Source: Anniella stebbinsi
Lineage: Eukaryota; Chordata; Lepidosauria; Squamata; Anniellidae
Direction: 5' to 3'
NCBI GenBank assembly: GCA_029215795.1
Contig: JARDYH010000004.1
Coordinates: 205,448,017 to 205,512,016 of the forward strand
DNA length: 64,000 bases
Made by a program: the position numbers and the translations under genes. Within the stretch, counting starts at the first letter, position 1, and the number at the start of each line of letters is the position of its first letter. The notes beneath the pieces were generated by a model. The model did no database searches. It saw nothing but the letters and a program-made list of their open reading frames with translations, and had not been told where the DNA came from. Of the stretch, positions 21,945-33,479 are shown piece after piece.

Positions 21945-23560
21945 AAAATTTGTAATATGATCTGATTCTTGCCAGAGTACTTTTACTTTCGGTAAAGGGG
22001 TGTCTCTGTATGAACCAGTGGATGCAATTGCAGAGATCCCTGTTCCATTGAAGTGAATGGGGAAGCCAAGCACGCCTCATGCAAGAGTTCTGTGCATGCC
22101 TCACAATATATGTAAAGCTCAAGGTTGGGACTTTTAGAACTGAGCACGAAGTATGCCAAACTGAATACAATACTTGTACCATAGCCCAGATAAACCTGTT
22201 CAGTGATAACATTGCAAGCTAAGCACACATAGGCATTATAAGAATTAATAATAGTCAACTCTATAAGAGAAAGGAAATATTCCCTTTTGTTTTAAACCCC
22301 CTGGTATGTAAGTCATACAATTAATACTAAAGCATATGAAGTCTTTAAGCTGGCTATGTCTGTAATCAAATAATGAAAGAAGAAAAAGAAGAAAGTAATT
22401 AAATGAACATACCATCCAGGGTCGAATACATCCAGCAAAAAACAGTGGTGGGTCTTTGATCATGGTTGGATGCATAGTGATATCAAACGGTTGGTTCTCA
22501 TGTAGCAGCTAAATGTTTCAGATTTTGTTTTTATTAAATTTGGCAGTTTCACACTGAGATCTGCTGATTCCTGGCAAATAAGAGACAGCTCAAATGTGAG
22601 AAAGTATTCCATTTTCACAATTGCAGGGAGCTAGGGTTACTTTTTTCCCCTCTCAGAAACATGGACCACAAAAATGTACTCCTTTCACACTGTTCTCCTA
22701 TTTCTGAACTGTGCAGTTATCTATTAAATTTTCTAATAGATCTTTGTGTAAAGTGTATGTATGCTTGTGCAATTATGGAAAAAAGCAGTTTTGGAAAATG
22801 GTGTATTTATTTCAAATCACTTATGGGGCATGTACAAAACTGTATAAAACCATTCAATTTGCCCAGTAAAGTTGTTTTTGTGATATTTCTGTGTTGTTGA
22901 ATAAAGGAATTTAGTACTCTAAAGAGCTCTCTTTTTCCATGGACAGATTTTGTTTGAGGGATCTTAATTAATAAAGTTATTCATCATTCAAAATAATAAA
23001 AAAAAGATTCAAATTTTTAATTCATACTTACTCCAATAAATGCAATGAAGTTTTGGATATGCATAATGTTCTTGTTCTTTATTAGTATTTGACAGATATC
23101 TTCTGAATTGTGTACATTTCAGCTCCATTATAAATGCATATTAAAAACAAAACAAAAGTCTGATATAAATCTTTGGATAATTAAAAATAGTTATTGTTCC
23201 AGTTGCATATATCAAGGGGATTTAAAGACCTGCCATACAATTAATTCCTCAATACTTGGCCTGTTTGGATAACGGAAAGTTGACAATTATTGGAGAAATG
23301 TATAGAAAGCTGGGATTGCATTCCAAACAGCTACAATGTCAAAGTGATATTTTCCTTCAGGTGAATTTAACCATTTCAATTATGATGCTGTTTTAATACC
23401 AGCAGTAGCACTTTACGCCTATTTTACTGCTTCTTTGTACAAAGTCCTATTCACTAGATGCCTTGTCAACTCCAAGAGGTAAGAAAAACAGGTTCCTTCA
23501 CCTTATAAATCCATAGTGTGGTTACCAACACCTGGAATAACTTCAAACAGCTTAAACGTT
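21945..23560. other. Unique sequence
   Basis: No recognised repeats. An AATAAA lies at 22901 just after a GTTGTTGAATAAAGG context, resembling a polyadenylation region, but no upstream coding sequence supports a gene. Confidence 0.35.
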
Positions 23561-23562
23561 TT

Positions 23563-23652
23563 TGGCCACAATCCAACACAGTGCTGAGTGCACTTAAGTC
23601 CATTGATGTCAATGGGCTGAGCATGCTTCACTTTTTGTTGGATTGTAGCCAT
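23563..23652. repeat. Palindrome, T-like (CAATCCAACA / TGTTGGATTG)
   Basis: The left CCACAATCCAACACAG is the inverted complement of TTTTTGTTGGATTGTAGCC. The core AAGTCCATTGATGTCAATGGGC resembles the T core. A subfamily variant. Confidence 0.6.
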
Positions 23653-23654
23653 TG

Positions 23655-25350
23655 ACTACAGGATCCAAGGACAACACATACCTTTCTGATTTTATGAAGT
23701 TTGGAATCATATTCTGTGGAAACTAGTGTAAAGCCCATGTTGCCATGGGCACGAATACTGCTGCGTTCCTGCTTTTTTGCCCCTCTTGTCACAGAGGGAC
23801 TCATGAATAAGGCAAATGTCGCTCATGCATAGTGAATCCCCCCCTTTAAATTTGCATGTGGTATGGCCCCCTCCCTCACACCCCTCCATCCCCTTCCCCA
23901 CTGGCGGCAACAGCCTAACCACACAGCTGCACCTGGGGCCCACCAGTGTGCCATTCTGATTGGCTGAGCAGGGCTATCCATCATCCCACCAGCGGAGGCT
24001 CTGCCCTGCCTGTTTGGTGTTGATGAAATTAATTGCTATTAAAGCTCAAGCTTTGAACTGTTTCAAACTTTTCAAATTGTCTGCATGTCTACACTGCTCA
24101 AGCTTCAATTCAGAACAAAAATTAATAAAATCAGTCTGGTAGAACTTGGGTAATAAGCCTTACACGAGCTTATAAGGCTTACTAGGAAACCATAATAGTT
24201 GCATCAAATGCTATTTGTTAAAAGTTTGAGAAGATAATTTTGTTGTTGTTGTTGTTGTTTTCTTCCTCTCTAATACCTAGCATTTTTTCCCCAACGGAAT
24301 GTTTACTTTGTTAAAAATACAGAACAGAGTTGAAAGTATTTGGAGCCAGACTAATTTGATGGCCCAGATCTTCATTCAGGTTTTTACGGTGATATGGACT
24401 GGAGAGGTTTGCAACTAAGCAATACAGAGGGGGAAATACTGTCCTTTCAAGGCATCAAGCAGATTGCGGATTACTTCAAATAATGGGAGAAGTTTACCAG
24501 ATTCACGCTACTATGCTGCTTTTAAGTGACTCATTTTGGGAGGATGATTGGAGTGGAAGCGAAAAAGTTTCCTCTATTCCTTAGTTTAAATTCTTGCTGC
24601 TTGCAGTTTAAGAAAAATAAAATACTGGTGATGAGCATCCTACAAAATTTCCTTTTTTGTTGTTGCGGGAACTATAACACCAAATTCAAGAATGACTATT
24701 TAGAGCTGCTCCTTGGCTGTCAAGTGAGATAGTAGGTTAAGAACGTGCCCCTTGGAAGATGGGTTGCAACTGCTGCTCCAGCACAATGTCACACACACGG
24801 TGGAGTTGCACTACTACCACTTATGGACCTCAGAAGTCACCCACACACCCACAGTACTATACCAACAACAACCATCACTGCCAAACACACCCTAGAAGCC
24901 AATATGTGACAACACCCTGTGGCACAATAGAAATGGAATGAGGTAAGCCGATGTTCCCACTGTGATGGGTGATTTCTATGCCAAGGCTAGCAATGGTGTG
25001 GTGTGGTTGTGATTTCATGTTCAAGCAATGATAGAAGCAATTTCACAGTGACATCTGTAGAAATAACATAAAAGCCAATGTGGCTAGCCTTGCCAGAAGA
25101 CACATCTATAGAGCCTGGTCATCCTGCCGCAATTTACCACATCCTAAGTCCCCTCCCTGCTGCTGCTGTCCTCATGCATGGAAAATGCTAAGCAATGCAT
25201 ACTGATGGCCAAACAACCCCCATGGCCATCACCATGCTCAGTACACAACACATAACCAGGTAACCAGGAAGGAGACAATGCTGCCCTCCCAAATGCAGAC
25301 CTCTATGGCGAAGTGGGCTAGAAAGAGGGCAGCAACTTACATCTGTCTAT
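23655..25350. other. Unique sequence, possible conserved block
   Basis: (GTT)n lies at 24239-24261. The 24290-24740 segment is repeat-free and ungapped in composition, a candidate conserved non-coding element. A 60-codon frame at 24759-24938 rich in Cys, Thr and His is followed three bases after its stop region by GAGGTAAGCC, which fits a splice donor. I do not recognise the product and there is no acceptor evidence. Confidence 0.35.
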
Positions 25351-25352
25351 AG

Positions 25353-25674
25353 CAGGCGTGCAGAGCCATGAGCCTGGGGGACAAATCCTGCCTGGGATTC
25401 CCAGATGGCCATGCCCCCCTTCCTGACCCAACCCCCTTTCCTCCGACCTCCAATAGTTTGGTAGTTTCCTGGCTTTTGTGCCATTTCCCTCCATTCTACA
25501 AGGACGAGATGCATCTCCTAAGGCTTAGTGACTGGCAGTAAGAGCTTTCAGCTAAAACATGCAGGTATTTTTAGCTCTGCCCCTTTTGCCTTCAGCCTTG
25601 CCCACCACTGCAATGTGGCCTCCCCCCAAGAGCTTTTTCAAAGTGGAATTCAGCCCTTGGACTGAATATCCCTG
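25353..25674. mobile_element. Non-autonomous hAT-like element
   Basis: Starts CAGGCGTGCAGAGCC and ends CTTGGACTGAATATCCCTG; these ends are inverted with a CAG...CTG boundary, typical of hAT elements. The interior is C-rich, with no transposase. Recognised from general form; superfamily tentative. Confidence 0.5.
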
Positions 25675-26035
25675 AACATTAGCAACAAACTCCCGGACTT
25701 CCTGCAGACAAGTTTCAAATACCCTGGCAACCCAACCACAAGCATACTTAAGCCGTTTTTTGTAGGGCAGGGGAGCACGTATCTAGGGAAGGAAGGACTG
25801 TCATTCCAATCACAATAACCAGTCAGCTCCATGACACAATGAGACAATATGCATTGAACACCTGTGCGCTCCCCGGGAAAAGGTGTTTCGTGAGAACAAT
25901 GTTATTGCACAGACGCTCATCAGAATACTCCCAGTAATAACAGTCTGATTGCAAGGGTGACGAGCAAATATTAAAATGAAAAACAGCCCATGAAAGAACA
26001 CTGCAATGTGGTGACAAGTTTGCAGGACACTTAAA

Positions 26036-26698
26036 ATGCAATCCTTTGGACGTTTAGATAGAAAAAAGTCCAGGTCTGTGTCCGATTCAAAGTGCTGGTA
26101 TTAACATTCAAAGCCCTAAATGGCTTGGGGCCAGGTTATCTGAATGAACACCTCCTCCCATATGTACCTGCCTAGACCCCAAGATCATCTTCAGGGATCC
26201 TTCTCCATGAGCCCCTGCCAAAGGAGGTGAGGCAGGAGGCTACCAGGAGGAGGACCTTCTCTGCTGTGGCACCCTGGCTGTGGAATGAGCAACCCTGAGA
26301 GGTTCTCCTGGCACCTACATTATACTCTTTTTGACACCAGGTGAAGAACTTTTTATTTTCCCAGTATTTTCCCAGTTTAACATCTTAGTCTTTTAACTTT
26401 GCTGTTTCAAATCTGTATTTTAAATCTGTATAAATCTCTGCATTGCTGCTTGGTTTTATCCTGGTTGTATTTTTATATTGTACTTTTATATTGTGTTTTT
26501 ATACTGTTCCTTGTTTTATACTTTGAATTGTACTTCGTGGTTATACTTTTTGTGAATGGCCCAGAGAACTTCGGCTATTGGGCGGTATAGAAATGCAATA
26601 AACAAACAAAGTCCCACAACTCCAACATGGCTGGCTTGGGCCTGCTTGGAATTGTAGTTCATTTTTCTGTCTAAATATGCATAGGATTGCACCCTTAG
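26036..26698. mobile_element. Palindromic element T interrupted by an L2 insertion
   Basis: The left arm TGCAATCCTTTGGACGTTTA (26038) and right arm CTAAATATGCATAGGATTGC (ending 26695) are inverted complements. An L2 3' fragment sits inside, flanked by AAAGTCC at 26065-26071 and 26608-26614. Without the insert the T element would be about 120 bp, like the copy at 9.5 kb. Confidence 0.8.
26072..26607 (+). mobile_element. L2-like LINE 3' fragment, ~0.54 kb
   Basis: Encodes the decayed ORF2 C-terminus (FKVLVLTFKALNGLGPGYL pattern, then 'RRRTFSAVAPWLWNE') in at most two frames with few stops. The 3' UTR ends GGCCCAGAGAACTTCGGCTA, then GGCGGTATAGAAATGCAATAA. 5'-truncated on insertion. It appears the least decayed L2 piece here. 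Flanked by a 7 bp target-site duplication. Confidence 0.85.
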
Positions 26699-26769
26699 AG
26701 GATAAAGTCATTCAGCTTCACGTTGACTTGAATGCCACAACTGATGCACTATCTGTTGTGGTGTCTAGT

Positions 26770-28568
26770 GCATTGTTTTATCCTGTTTTGTAGGATCAAT
26801 TTCAGTTTCTGGAGCCTGAGGGTGTAGACAAGATGCTTGCATCTGAACTGCCGACTATATGGTCTCTTGACCATTGGCTTCTTCAAGCTACTAGTAGTGG
26901 GGGATTGACCAGATGGCTAAGGGAATGGTGAATGCATCATTGTGTCATGATGGGGCCCCCTACTGGCTTGGAGGAGGCAATAGTGAAACCACTTCTGGGG
27001 GGAAAAGAAACCTTCTTTGTCCCAGAGATTTATACCAACTATTATTCAGTCACAAATACCTCTATCCTGGGTAAGGTGTTCGAGACAGTGGTGGTGTCTC
27101 AGCTGCAAGCATTTTTGGATTATCTGGTTCCATTTCGGTTTGGGTTCAGGCCCAGTTTGGGGACAGAACCGACCTTAGTCATCCTGATGGATGACCTTCT
27201 TTGGGAGAGGGAGAGGGGAAATATAGCCTTTTTACTTCTTCTTGATCGCTCAGTGTGTTTTGATACCATTGACTGCGGTATCCACTTGGACCGTCTCCAT
27301 GAGTTGGGAGTTGGAGGCACTGTCTTACAGAGGTTTGACTCTTATAGGGTTGGCTCCAGAGAATAACGTCGGGTGACTGTGCCTTGACACCTTGGCAGCT
27401 GAACTATGAGGTGCCGTGGGGCACTATCTTGTCCCAGTGTTATTTAATATCTTGGGAGTGGTCATGGGGAAATTTGGGGCAAGGTGTCAACAGTTATGCT
27501 GATGACACCCAGCTCTATTTCTCTGTGGCATCTGAATCGGGAGAGGCCATGCATATTCTGAACCAGTGCCTTGGATGTAGCTACAACTTGGAAGAGGGCA
27601 AATAAACTGAAGCTGAATCTTGATAGGGCAGAGACTCTGTGGGTAGGTGGTTCCCAGGTCTAGGAATTAGGTTGTTTGCTTATTTTGGATGGGGTTGCAC
27701 TCCTTCTGAAGGAACAGGTGTGTACTTTGGGGCTGCTCTTGGATCCATCTTTGTCACTGGATGCCCAGATGACCACAGTGGTCTGGAGAGACCTTTATCA
27801 ACTTCAGTTGGTATGCCAACTATGCCCATTCCTGGATAGGAGCAGCCTACCCATGCTGATCCATACATTGGTACCTCATGATTGGACTACTGTAATGTGC
27901 TCTGTGTGGGGCTGCAATTGTGCCTTGTTTGGAAGCTGGAGCTGCTGCAGAATTTATCAGCTAGGGTGCTCAACGGAAGATCCAGCTATGTCCATATAAC
28001 TCATGAGTTTAAAAAAACTGCACTGGCTGCCTATTAGCTACTGAGCCATGTTCAAGGTTATGATGTTGACGTACAAAGCCCTAAACAACTTAGAGCAGCA
28101 TACATAGCAAACTTCCTTCCCCCATGTATACCCAGTTAACCTTTGGTATTTTCAGAGGTGGCATTGCTGGCTGTTCCATGACCAACAGAATTGTCAACAT
28201 GTAATATCTCAAAGATGGGACTTCTCAGTGGCAGTACCCAACCTCTGGAAAACCCTCCCCTGTGCAGTTCAGGAAGGTGAAAAAGTGGTCTGTTTCAAAA
28301 TCTCCTGAAAATGCACTTCTTCACCAAGGCCTTCTCTGGCTTGTAAATAATTGCTGTTAATCATACACTGCTCTGTTTTACTGCTCTGGTACTGTGTTTT
28401 GTATCATTATTGCAATTTTAAATGGTTTTACTCCTGTATTTTAAATGTATTTGTTTTGTTATTTTAATTGTAATAGTTTTTGATAGTGTATTTAAATGTA
28501 TTTTTAATATTTATATGACAACCATTTCGAGATGTTTTATATTAAAGTATATATGTGCTATTAATAAA
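26770..28568 (+). mobile_element. L2-like LINE, RT to 3' end, decayed
   Basis: The plus strand encodes in order: LGKVFETVVVSQLQAFLD (27070), FRFGFRPSLGTE, the LLLLDRSVCFDTID block (27230) and LGVGGTVLQRF. Next come the catalytic VNSYADDTQLYFS motif (27488-27526) and ANKLKLNLDRAETL (27600-27640). Then come VWRDLYQLQLVCQLCPFLD and C-terminal pieces such as LHWLP, followed by an AT-rich 3' UTR ending near 28568. Several frameshifts and stops separate the blocks; in the RT core the usual LSAAFDT reads RSVCFDT. Upstream endonuclease domain absent (5' truncation). Largest LINE in the window, not functional. Confidence 0.9.
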
Positions 28569-28600
28569 TACATCTCTAGCTTAATTAATTAATTAATTAA
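28569..28600. repeat. (TTAA)n simple repeat at LINE tail
   Basis: CTTAATTAATTAATTAATTAAT tandem tetranucleotides immediately after the L2 3' end; probably the LINE tail. Confidence 0.8.
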
Positions 28601-28689
28601 TGCAGAAAGGTGATGACTGTTCAAAACTTATCATGGGGAGATGCTGAATTTACTGACACAGGCCGGGCAAAGTTTACCTTTGGAGTAAC

Positions 28690-29090
28690 AGTAGGAATGG
28701 ACAAGAATTTTCTTTATGTATGCAAATAATGTGAAGATGTCATGCTCATAATCCTGAACGTAAGCACAAACAGTAGCATTTTCTTTTTGGAAAAATATTC
28801 AAAAATTCACAAAAATTGTACTTACGTTCAGAAAAAAATGTGCATTCTTACATTTTTAGGCAATGTGGTGGGAGAGGGAACACTTTTGAAAAATATGCAT
28901 AGAACTGTGCACTCTTCCCATTCGAGTGAGATGGAAGATAGATGGAAAGTGGAGATGGGAGCAAGACGAAATGATTTTGAAACTGCATTTTGGAGAATTT
29001 TGACAAGCTCGAAAATTGCTGAAATTACTGGTTATAAAATCCCAAAGCAACAATGATTTTGGGTTTGTGTGAATGGTGGGCAAGGGAGAG
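28690..29090. repeat. Probable TAGGGATG-end family member, diverged
   Basis: The left end GTAGGAATGGACAAGAATTTTC matches the left end at 59865. The interior has the family's AAAAATTCACAAAAATTG words. The right boundary is not clear. A 104-codon frame inside is not conserved elsewhere. Confidence 0.4.
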
Positions 29091-29225
29091 GAGTATCAGG
29101 GCAACAGGAATCCAAATCTCCTACTTTCATTGCAACTGTCTTAATGGGCAGTCACAGGGGCAGACTTATCATGGGGAAGAGATGGGTGAAATGTTTGTTT
29201 AATTCAGTTTTTATAAAAACTTATG

Positions 29226-29543
29226 TAGGGTGACCATATGAAAAGGAGGACAGGGCTCCTGTAACTTTTAACAGTGCTAGTCAAAAGGGAATTTCAGCCC
29301 ATGTCATTTGTATGCAATTAGTTCCTGGTGAAATTCCCTCTTCATCACAACAGTTAAAGTTGCAGGGGCCCTGCCTTCTTTTGTATATGGTCACTCTAGT
29401 ATAGTGCATGCAACTTTAACTGTTGTGATGAGGGAATTTCACCAGGAACTAATTGCATACAAATGACACTGGCTGAAATTCCCTTTTCTCTACAACTGTT
29501 AAAGTTACATGAGCCCTGACCTGGATTTTATCTGGTCAGCCTA
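29226..29543. mobile_element. Long-palindrome element P, copy 1
   Basis: Bounded by TAGGGTGACCATATG at the left and its eroded complement CTGGTCAGCCTA at the right. The arms repeat AACTTTAACTGTTGTGATGA and CATCACAACAGTTAAAGTTG about a central axis near 29394, each arm about 150 bp. Four copies in the window (with 30.79, 39.07, 55.93 kb). Non-autonomous DNA element; the TA at both ends would fit a TA target, but this is not proven. Confidence 0.8.
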
Positions 29544-29544
29544 C

Positions 29545-29998
29545 TACTAGTAACAGTAATTTGCCATTAGCAGTGCTGGCTCAAGGTTTTTGAGGGCCCT
29601 TGGGCAAGTCCCCTTCAATGGCCCCCTCCCTCAGTTGCCAGCTCTCACTGCCCCTTGTCCTCTTCCTCATCATTGCTACCATTTACTCGTTTGACAGTGA
29701 CTGAGTAAGCAGTAGTGTCTATTGTTCCTCCTTCTTACTGCCACCTTTGTCTGGGCAAAAGGCAGGTGATCAATCAGGTTACAAAGGTGAAAAGAAGGAG
29801 CAATTCCAGGGGGTTCTTGGCACTGGGCCCCTTGGGGTGTGGACCCTGGGTAGGTGCCCAAACATGCCTACCCTGGCCATTAGACCTCCAAGCACCACAA
29901 GTTCCAAATCCGTCTAGGCACACAGATCTACTTGTACAGATATTTGTCTCTTGTTCATAATTTAGAGGGCTCTTTTTCTGCTCTAGCCTGTAGAGTCC
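29545..29998. other. Unassigned sequence
   Basis: GC-richer than its surroundings, with GAGGGCCCTTGGGCAAG and GGGCCCCTTGGGG words that may mark the ends of an unrecognised element (about 29570-29860). Not supported enough to call. Confidence 0.3.
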
Positions 29999-29999
29999 T

Positions 30000-30190
30000 C
30001 TATAACCTTTATTTTAGGCATTCTCAATAAATGTGTGAGGTAGATCCCCATTATTCCCAGCTGACAGAAGGACAGAATTGGGATTGCCAGGCAGTGAATT
30101 GCCCAAGGCCACCCAGTTAGTTGTTGGCTTTGCCGTGATTTGAATTAATGCTCCCTGAGTCCAACACGCTATTCATCGGACCAGACCGGC
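30000..30190 (-). mobile_element. MIR-type SINE
   Basis: Contains ordered degenerate MIR features in reverse orientation: 'CATTCTCAATAAATGTGTGAGGTAGATCCCCATTATTCCCAGCTGACAG' core, 'AGTGAATTGCCCAAGGCCAC' and a final tRNA-head remnant 'CGTGATTTGAATTAATGCTC'. About 190 bp, old. Confidence 0.75.
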
Positions 30191-30194
30191 TCTC

Positions 30195-30784
30195 AGTTTA
30201 ATCTCATTTTTCTCAGAAAGAAAATATTATTCTTCAGAGCCACACGTAAGGGGAAAACTCAATGGATTCACAGACTCAGCATGGCTGCATAGATAGTCTT
30301 ATTATAAGAACTGAGCCGCTATGTTGTTTTAACCACTAGCCAGTTCCTCTTCTGAAGCATTTCTCCAAGGGATTGCTCTGCAATTATTAATGGCACGATC
30401 CTGCAAAGTTCCACATGCTTGCCCAGAGATAGTGATCATCATTAAATTCTCACTTGCAAACTAATCAGGTTCTAATTATATGCATAACTCTTCCTTAAAA
30501 GACAATTATTAGTATAATTATTTGGATAAGGAGGAAGGAAGTACTGAAATCAACCCAACTAAGATCTGGCCCTTTGGAGGTCATCCATGCTCTAAAAACC
30601 TTGCTGTTTAGAAAGGGCAGTATAAGCATTGTTTGGGAGGGGAGGCAATGATTAAGTGATTTCTCAATGTGTGATAAGCCATTAATAGGGACAGAGGGTG
30701 TTTCCAGATGGACAGCTCCTAGCGCTCCCAGCCGAAAAGCATTGTGCAGCTATTCAATTTCCCCTTCAACTTTTTTTTTAATGA
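30195..30784. other. Unique sequence
   Basis: Nothing recognised other than a T-run at 30771. Confidence 0.4.
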
Positions 30785-30785
30785 T

Positions 30786-31070
30786 CATAGGGCTCCTGTA
30801 TCTTTAATAGTTGTACAGAAAAGGGAATTTCAACAGGTGTCATTTGTATGCATGCAGCACCTGGTCTTCTTCATCACAACAGTTAAAGCTGCAGGAGCCT
30901 TGCCCTCTTGACCAAATACAAAAGAGGGCTCCTGCAGCTTTAACTGTTGTGATGAAGAGGGAATTTTACCAGGTGCTGCATGCATACAAATGACACCTGC
31001 TGAAATTCCCTTTTCTATTCAACTGTGAAAGCTACAGGAGCCCTGTCCTCCTTTTCATATGGTGACCCTA
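30786..31070. mobile_element. Long-palindrome element P, copy 2
   Basis: The axis is near 30920, with CAACAGTTAAAGCTGCAGG on one side and CCTGCAGCTTTAACTGTTG on the other. The right end CATATGGTGACCCTA is intact at 31070; about 25 bp of the left end is missing. Otherwise it is better preserved than copy 1. Confidence 0.8.
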
Positions 31071-31074
31071 CTCA

Positions 31075-32483
31075 AGCACCAGTTCCTTGAAACAAATGTG
31101 ATTTCTGAGTCTGCCCGGATGATATGTACCAATATCTCCCTCAAAGGTCTTTCCAGCACTTGTATCCCATCCTTCCTCCCAGGAGTTCAAGTGTCATTTC
31201 ATCCGCACAACCCTATGATGTAGATAAGACTGGGTAAAACCAAATGTAAGTCCAATTTAGAGTACACCCATTGAAATGAATGAGATTTACATTAGTCATG
31301 ACTAGTTTAAATTAGTCCCATTCCTTTCAATAGGTCTAGTCTTGAAAGTGAATGACTAGAGGGTGTGAGGGTTAACCCTCCCATCTTCTCTAGCCAAGGA
31401 AGCCACGATTTCACAGTGACTGTATTATTCTGCACTTCAGCTGGTGCATGTGTGGGACACTTGGCAACAGATCACGACTGAAAATGGATCCTGCAGTCAA
31501 GAGGGCTCTGGCAAATATCTCTGAAGAGGAGCAGCAGCCCTGGTTGGTATGTGACACTGGAGACATGAGGAAACTTGTCAAAAGCACGGAATACTTCCGG
31601 GACCAAATTAACATTCCTAAAATAGTTTCATTGTTCCAAAATGCGACTTTGCCATTACTCTTCCTGATGTTTCAAGCGATAATTATGGCAAAACCTATGT
31701 TCTTTCGCATGCATTTTCTTCTTCAAAAGGATGGAATGGCTGTGTTACCAACAGCCTTCCCTCCCCCTCCCCACCAAAACACTGGCCATATAAACTTCCT
31801 GAACAGCCAGTCTGAAGCTTTATTTATTTTTATTTTATTTTCCTGTCAGGGGTGAGAGAAATCCAACAGCAGGACCTATCCAGACCTGCTCTGGCTCTCA
31901 AAAGCCATGGATCTTGCTCTTAGAATGGAATTCCAAACAATTTCACCGTAAAATTGTGCAGATGTTGTGAGGTTAAACAAAGCTACGATTAATGATTTGG
32001 CATGGGCCTGCCTGGTTTAGCTTGTGAAGTATAAACATTCCAGAGGAGTTTTGACCTCTATATCCTCCCCCCCCACCCCACTCCCACCCCCCGTTCTTTT
32101 AAAATCAGTTTCAGATCTTTCATACTTAGCAGCTCCTCTCCTAGAGAACAGCAGGAAGAAACAGAGCTGGTGTGTTCGTGGCAGAGACGTTTCACATTGA
32201 ATGAAGGCTCAAATATTTTCTTCACAAGGCAGAGAGCTCTGTTCTTTATCCAAACCACCTGACACTAATCCGTATTAATGGTCTGGTTCAGCCATCTTTC
32301 CACACCAGATGCACCATGTACAGGCCTGAAAAGTGATATAGAAATACCAGATTTCCTACATAGGAAACATATCAATGTTGGGAAAAGCTTAACACACACA
32401 CACACACACAGAGAGATTGCGATGGGTGATAAAGACCCATGGCTCTCCTTTCCTGCATATATTTGCAATGGGAAGTTATGACT
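31075..32483. other. Unique sequence with an unrecognised 135-codon frame
   Basis: A weak MIR-like piece lies at 31145-31250. The plus-strand frame 31448-31855 begins MCGTLGNRSRLKMDPAVKRA and has a charged, non-repetitive first 60 residues, unlike most chance frames here. However, the second half is hydrophobic, then low-complexity, and no family is recognised. It could be an exon or a remnant of a pseudogene. A (CA)n tract is at 32393-32410. Confidence 0.35.
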
Positions 32484-32484
32484 G

Positions 32485-32578
32485 TGCATGTAGGAATCTG
32501 CCTTATATTGAGTCAGTGCACTGTACCATTTCAAACCCAGGACCGTAGCTGGCAATGTCTCTCTAGAGGTTTTGTCCA
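32485..32578. repeat. Dispersed repeat fragment (TGCCTTATATTGAGTCAGTG)
   Basis: GGAATCTGCCTTATATTGAG, then a degenerate GACCGTAGCTGGCAATGTCTC. I recognise this as a widespread lizard repeat segment, class unknown to me. Confidence 0.45.
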
Positions 32579-32603
32579 TAATTTGTTGTGTGACTTTTTA
32601 ACT

Positions 32604-32724
32604 CAGGGGTGGGCAACCTGTAACCCGTGGGCCACGTGTGGTCACCACCCCCACCACCCCACAGCCACACTACCTAAATTCATGGTGGCAAAAAAAATAT
32701 CAGCGGCTTACAGAGCAGTAAATA
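32604..32724. mobile_element. hAT-like 5' end fragment
   Basis: CAGGGGTGGGCAACCTGTAA followed by CCCGTGGGCCACGTGTGG is the usual start of a hAT-type non-autonomous element. The remainder is lost or cut by the GC-rich element that begins at 32725. Confidence 0.55.
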
Positions 32725-33081
32725 GGGTCCCCTCTACAAGGATTCGCTTTTGCACCTGGTTAGGCGATTATGCTCATAATCGCGGAAGCGCATTTACACC
32801 TAATCCCTCTGCACGAGAGGCGGCGAGAGGCGGCGAAGCGCATTAATGAATATCCAAAATGCGGTTTACAAGTAGTTAATGTGCATAAGCGCATATTCAC
32901 ACAGTCAAAATGCGCTTTAACGGACGGAGCAAAATAAAACTTGCTATTTAACGCGCATTCGATAATGCGCATAATCGGAGAGATAACGCGCCTCTACGCC
33001 CCATTTGCGCTCCGCTGGTGTGGAGGTAAATTTTTTAATGAGACTTCAAAGAGCATTAAACCTCTCGTGAAGAGGCACCCT
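32725..33081 (+). mobile_element. GC-rich CTCTACAAG element, subfamily A, copy 1
   Basis: The left end GGGTCCCCTCTACAAGG and right end CTCGTGAAGAGGCACCCT are inverted complements. The interior is an array of GCGC words (GATTATGCTCATAATCGCGG, AAGCGCATTTAC, GCGAAGCGCATTAATG, AAAATGCGCTTTAACGG). It shares with 38013 and 39608 the subfamily-A middle 'TTTACAAG.AGTTAATG.GC'. About 357 bp with no ORF of note. TAGG occurs on both flanks but a target duplication is unproven. Confidence 0.75.
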
Positions 33082-33089
33082 AGGTCAAA

Positions 33090-33478
33090 TTTAGCTATTT
33101 TTTAAGTTCAGTTTGACCTTTGTTGCTGCTCTATAGTGGTTTGATGCCCTTTTTTCCCTTTCCTTTTCTTTTTTTGCAGCCACTGAATTCAGCAATGTGG
33201 TGACAGCAGCAGTGCAGTCTGTAGGAAGCTCTGGGGTGGGGTGTAAAAAATAGCCCCCTAACCCTCCAAAGTTTCCCACCCCAACTGGAGATGCCAAGGA
33301 TTTAAGCTAGATTTGTTTTGATTGCACAGGATGTACTCTACCACTGGTCTAAATAGACCCTTCCCAAACAGTTTAATCTAACTCACATACATGATTTTTT
33401 AAAATATAAATCCATAACAATTATACATATGAAATGCATACATAAGAAAATACAATTTTCTAGCAATTATACATATGC
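33090..33478. other. Unassigned AT-rich sequence
   Basis: No family recognised. It may include the decayed 3' UTR of the L1-like element that starts nearby. Confidence 0.35.
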
Positions 33479-33479
33479 T

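Noticed and set aside
22640..22920. Possible 3' UTR ending at an AATAAA
   Set aside because: No upstream coding sequence or splice evidence; AATAAA is common in AT-rich DNA.
27384..27605. Open frame containing YADD as a possible functional reverse transcriptase
   Set aside because: The catalytic motif is real, but the LINE is broken by several frameshifts and stops and lacks its 5' half, so it is annotated as a decayed element.
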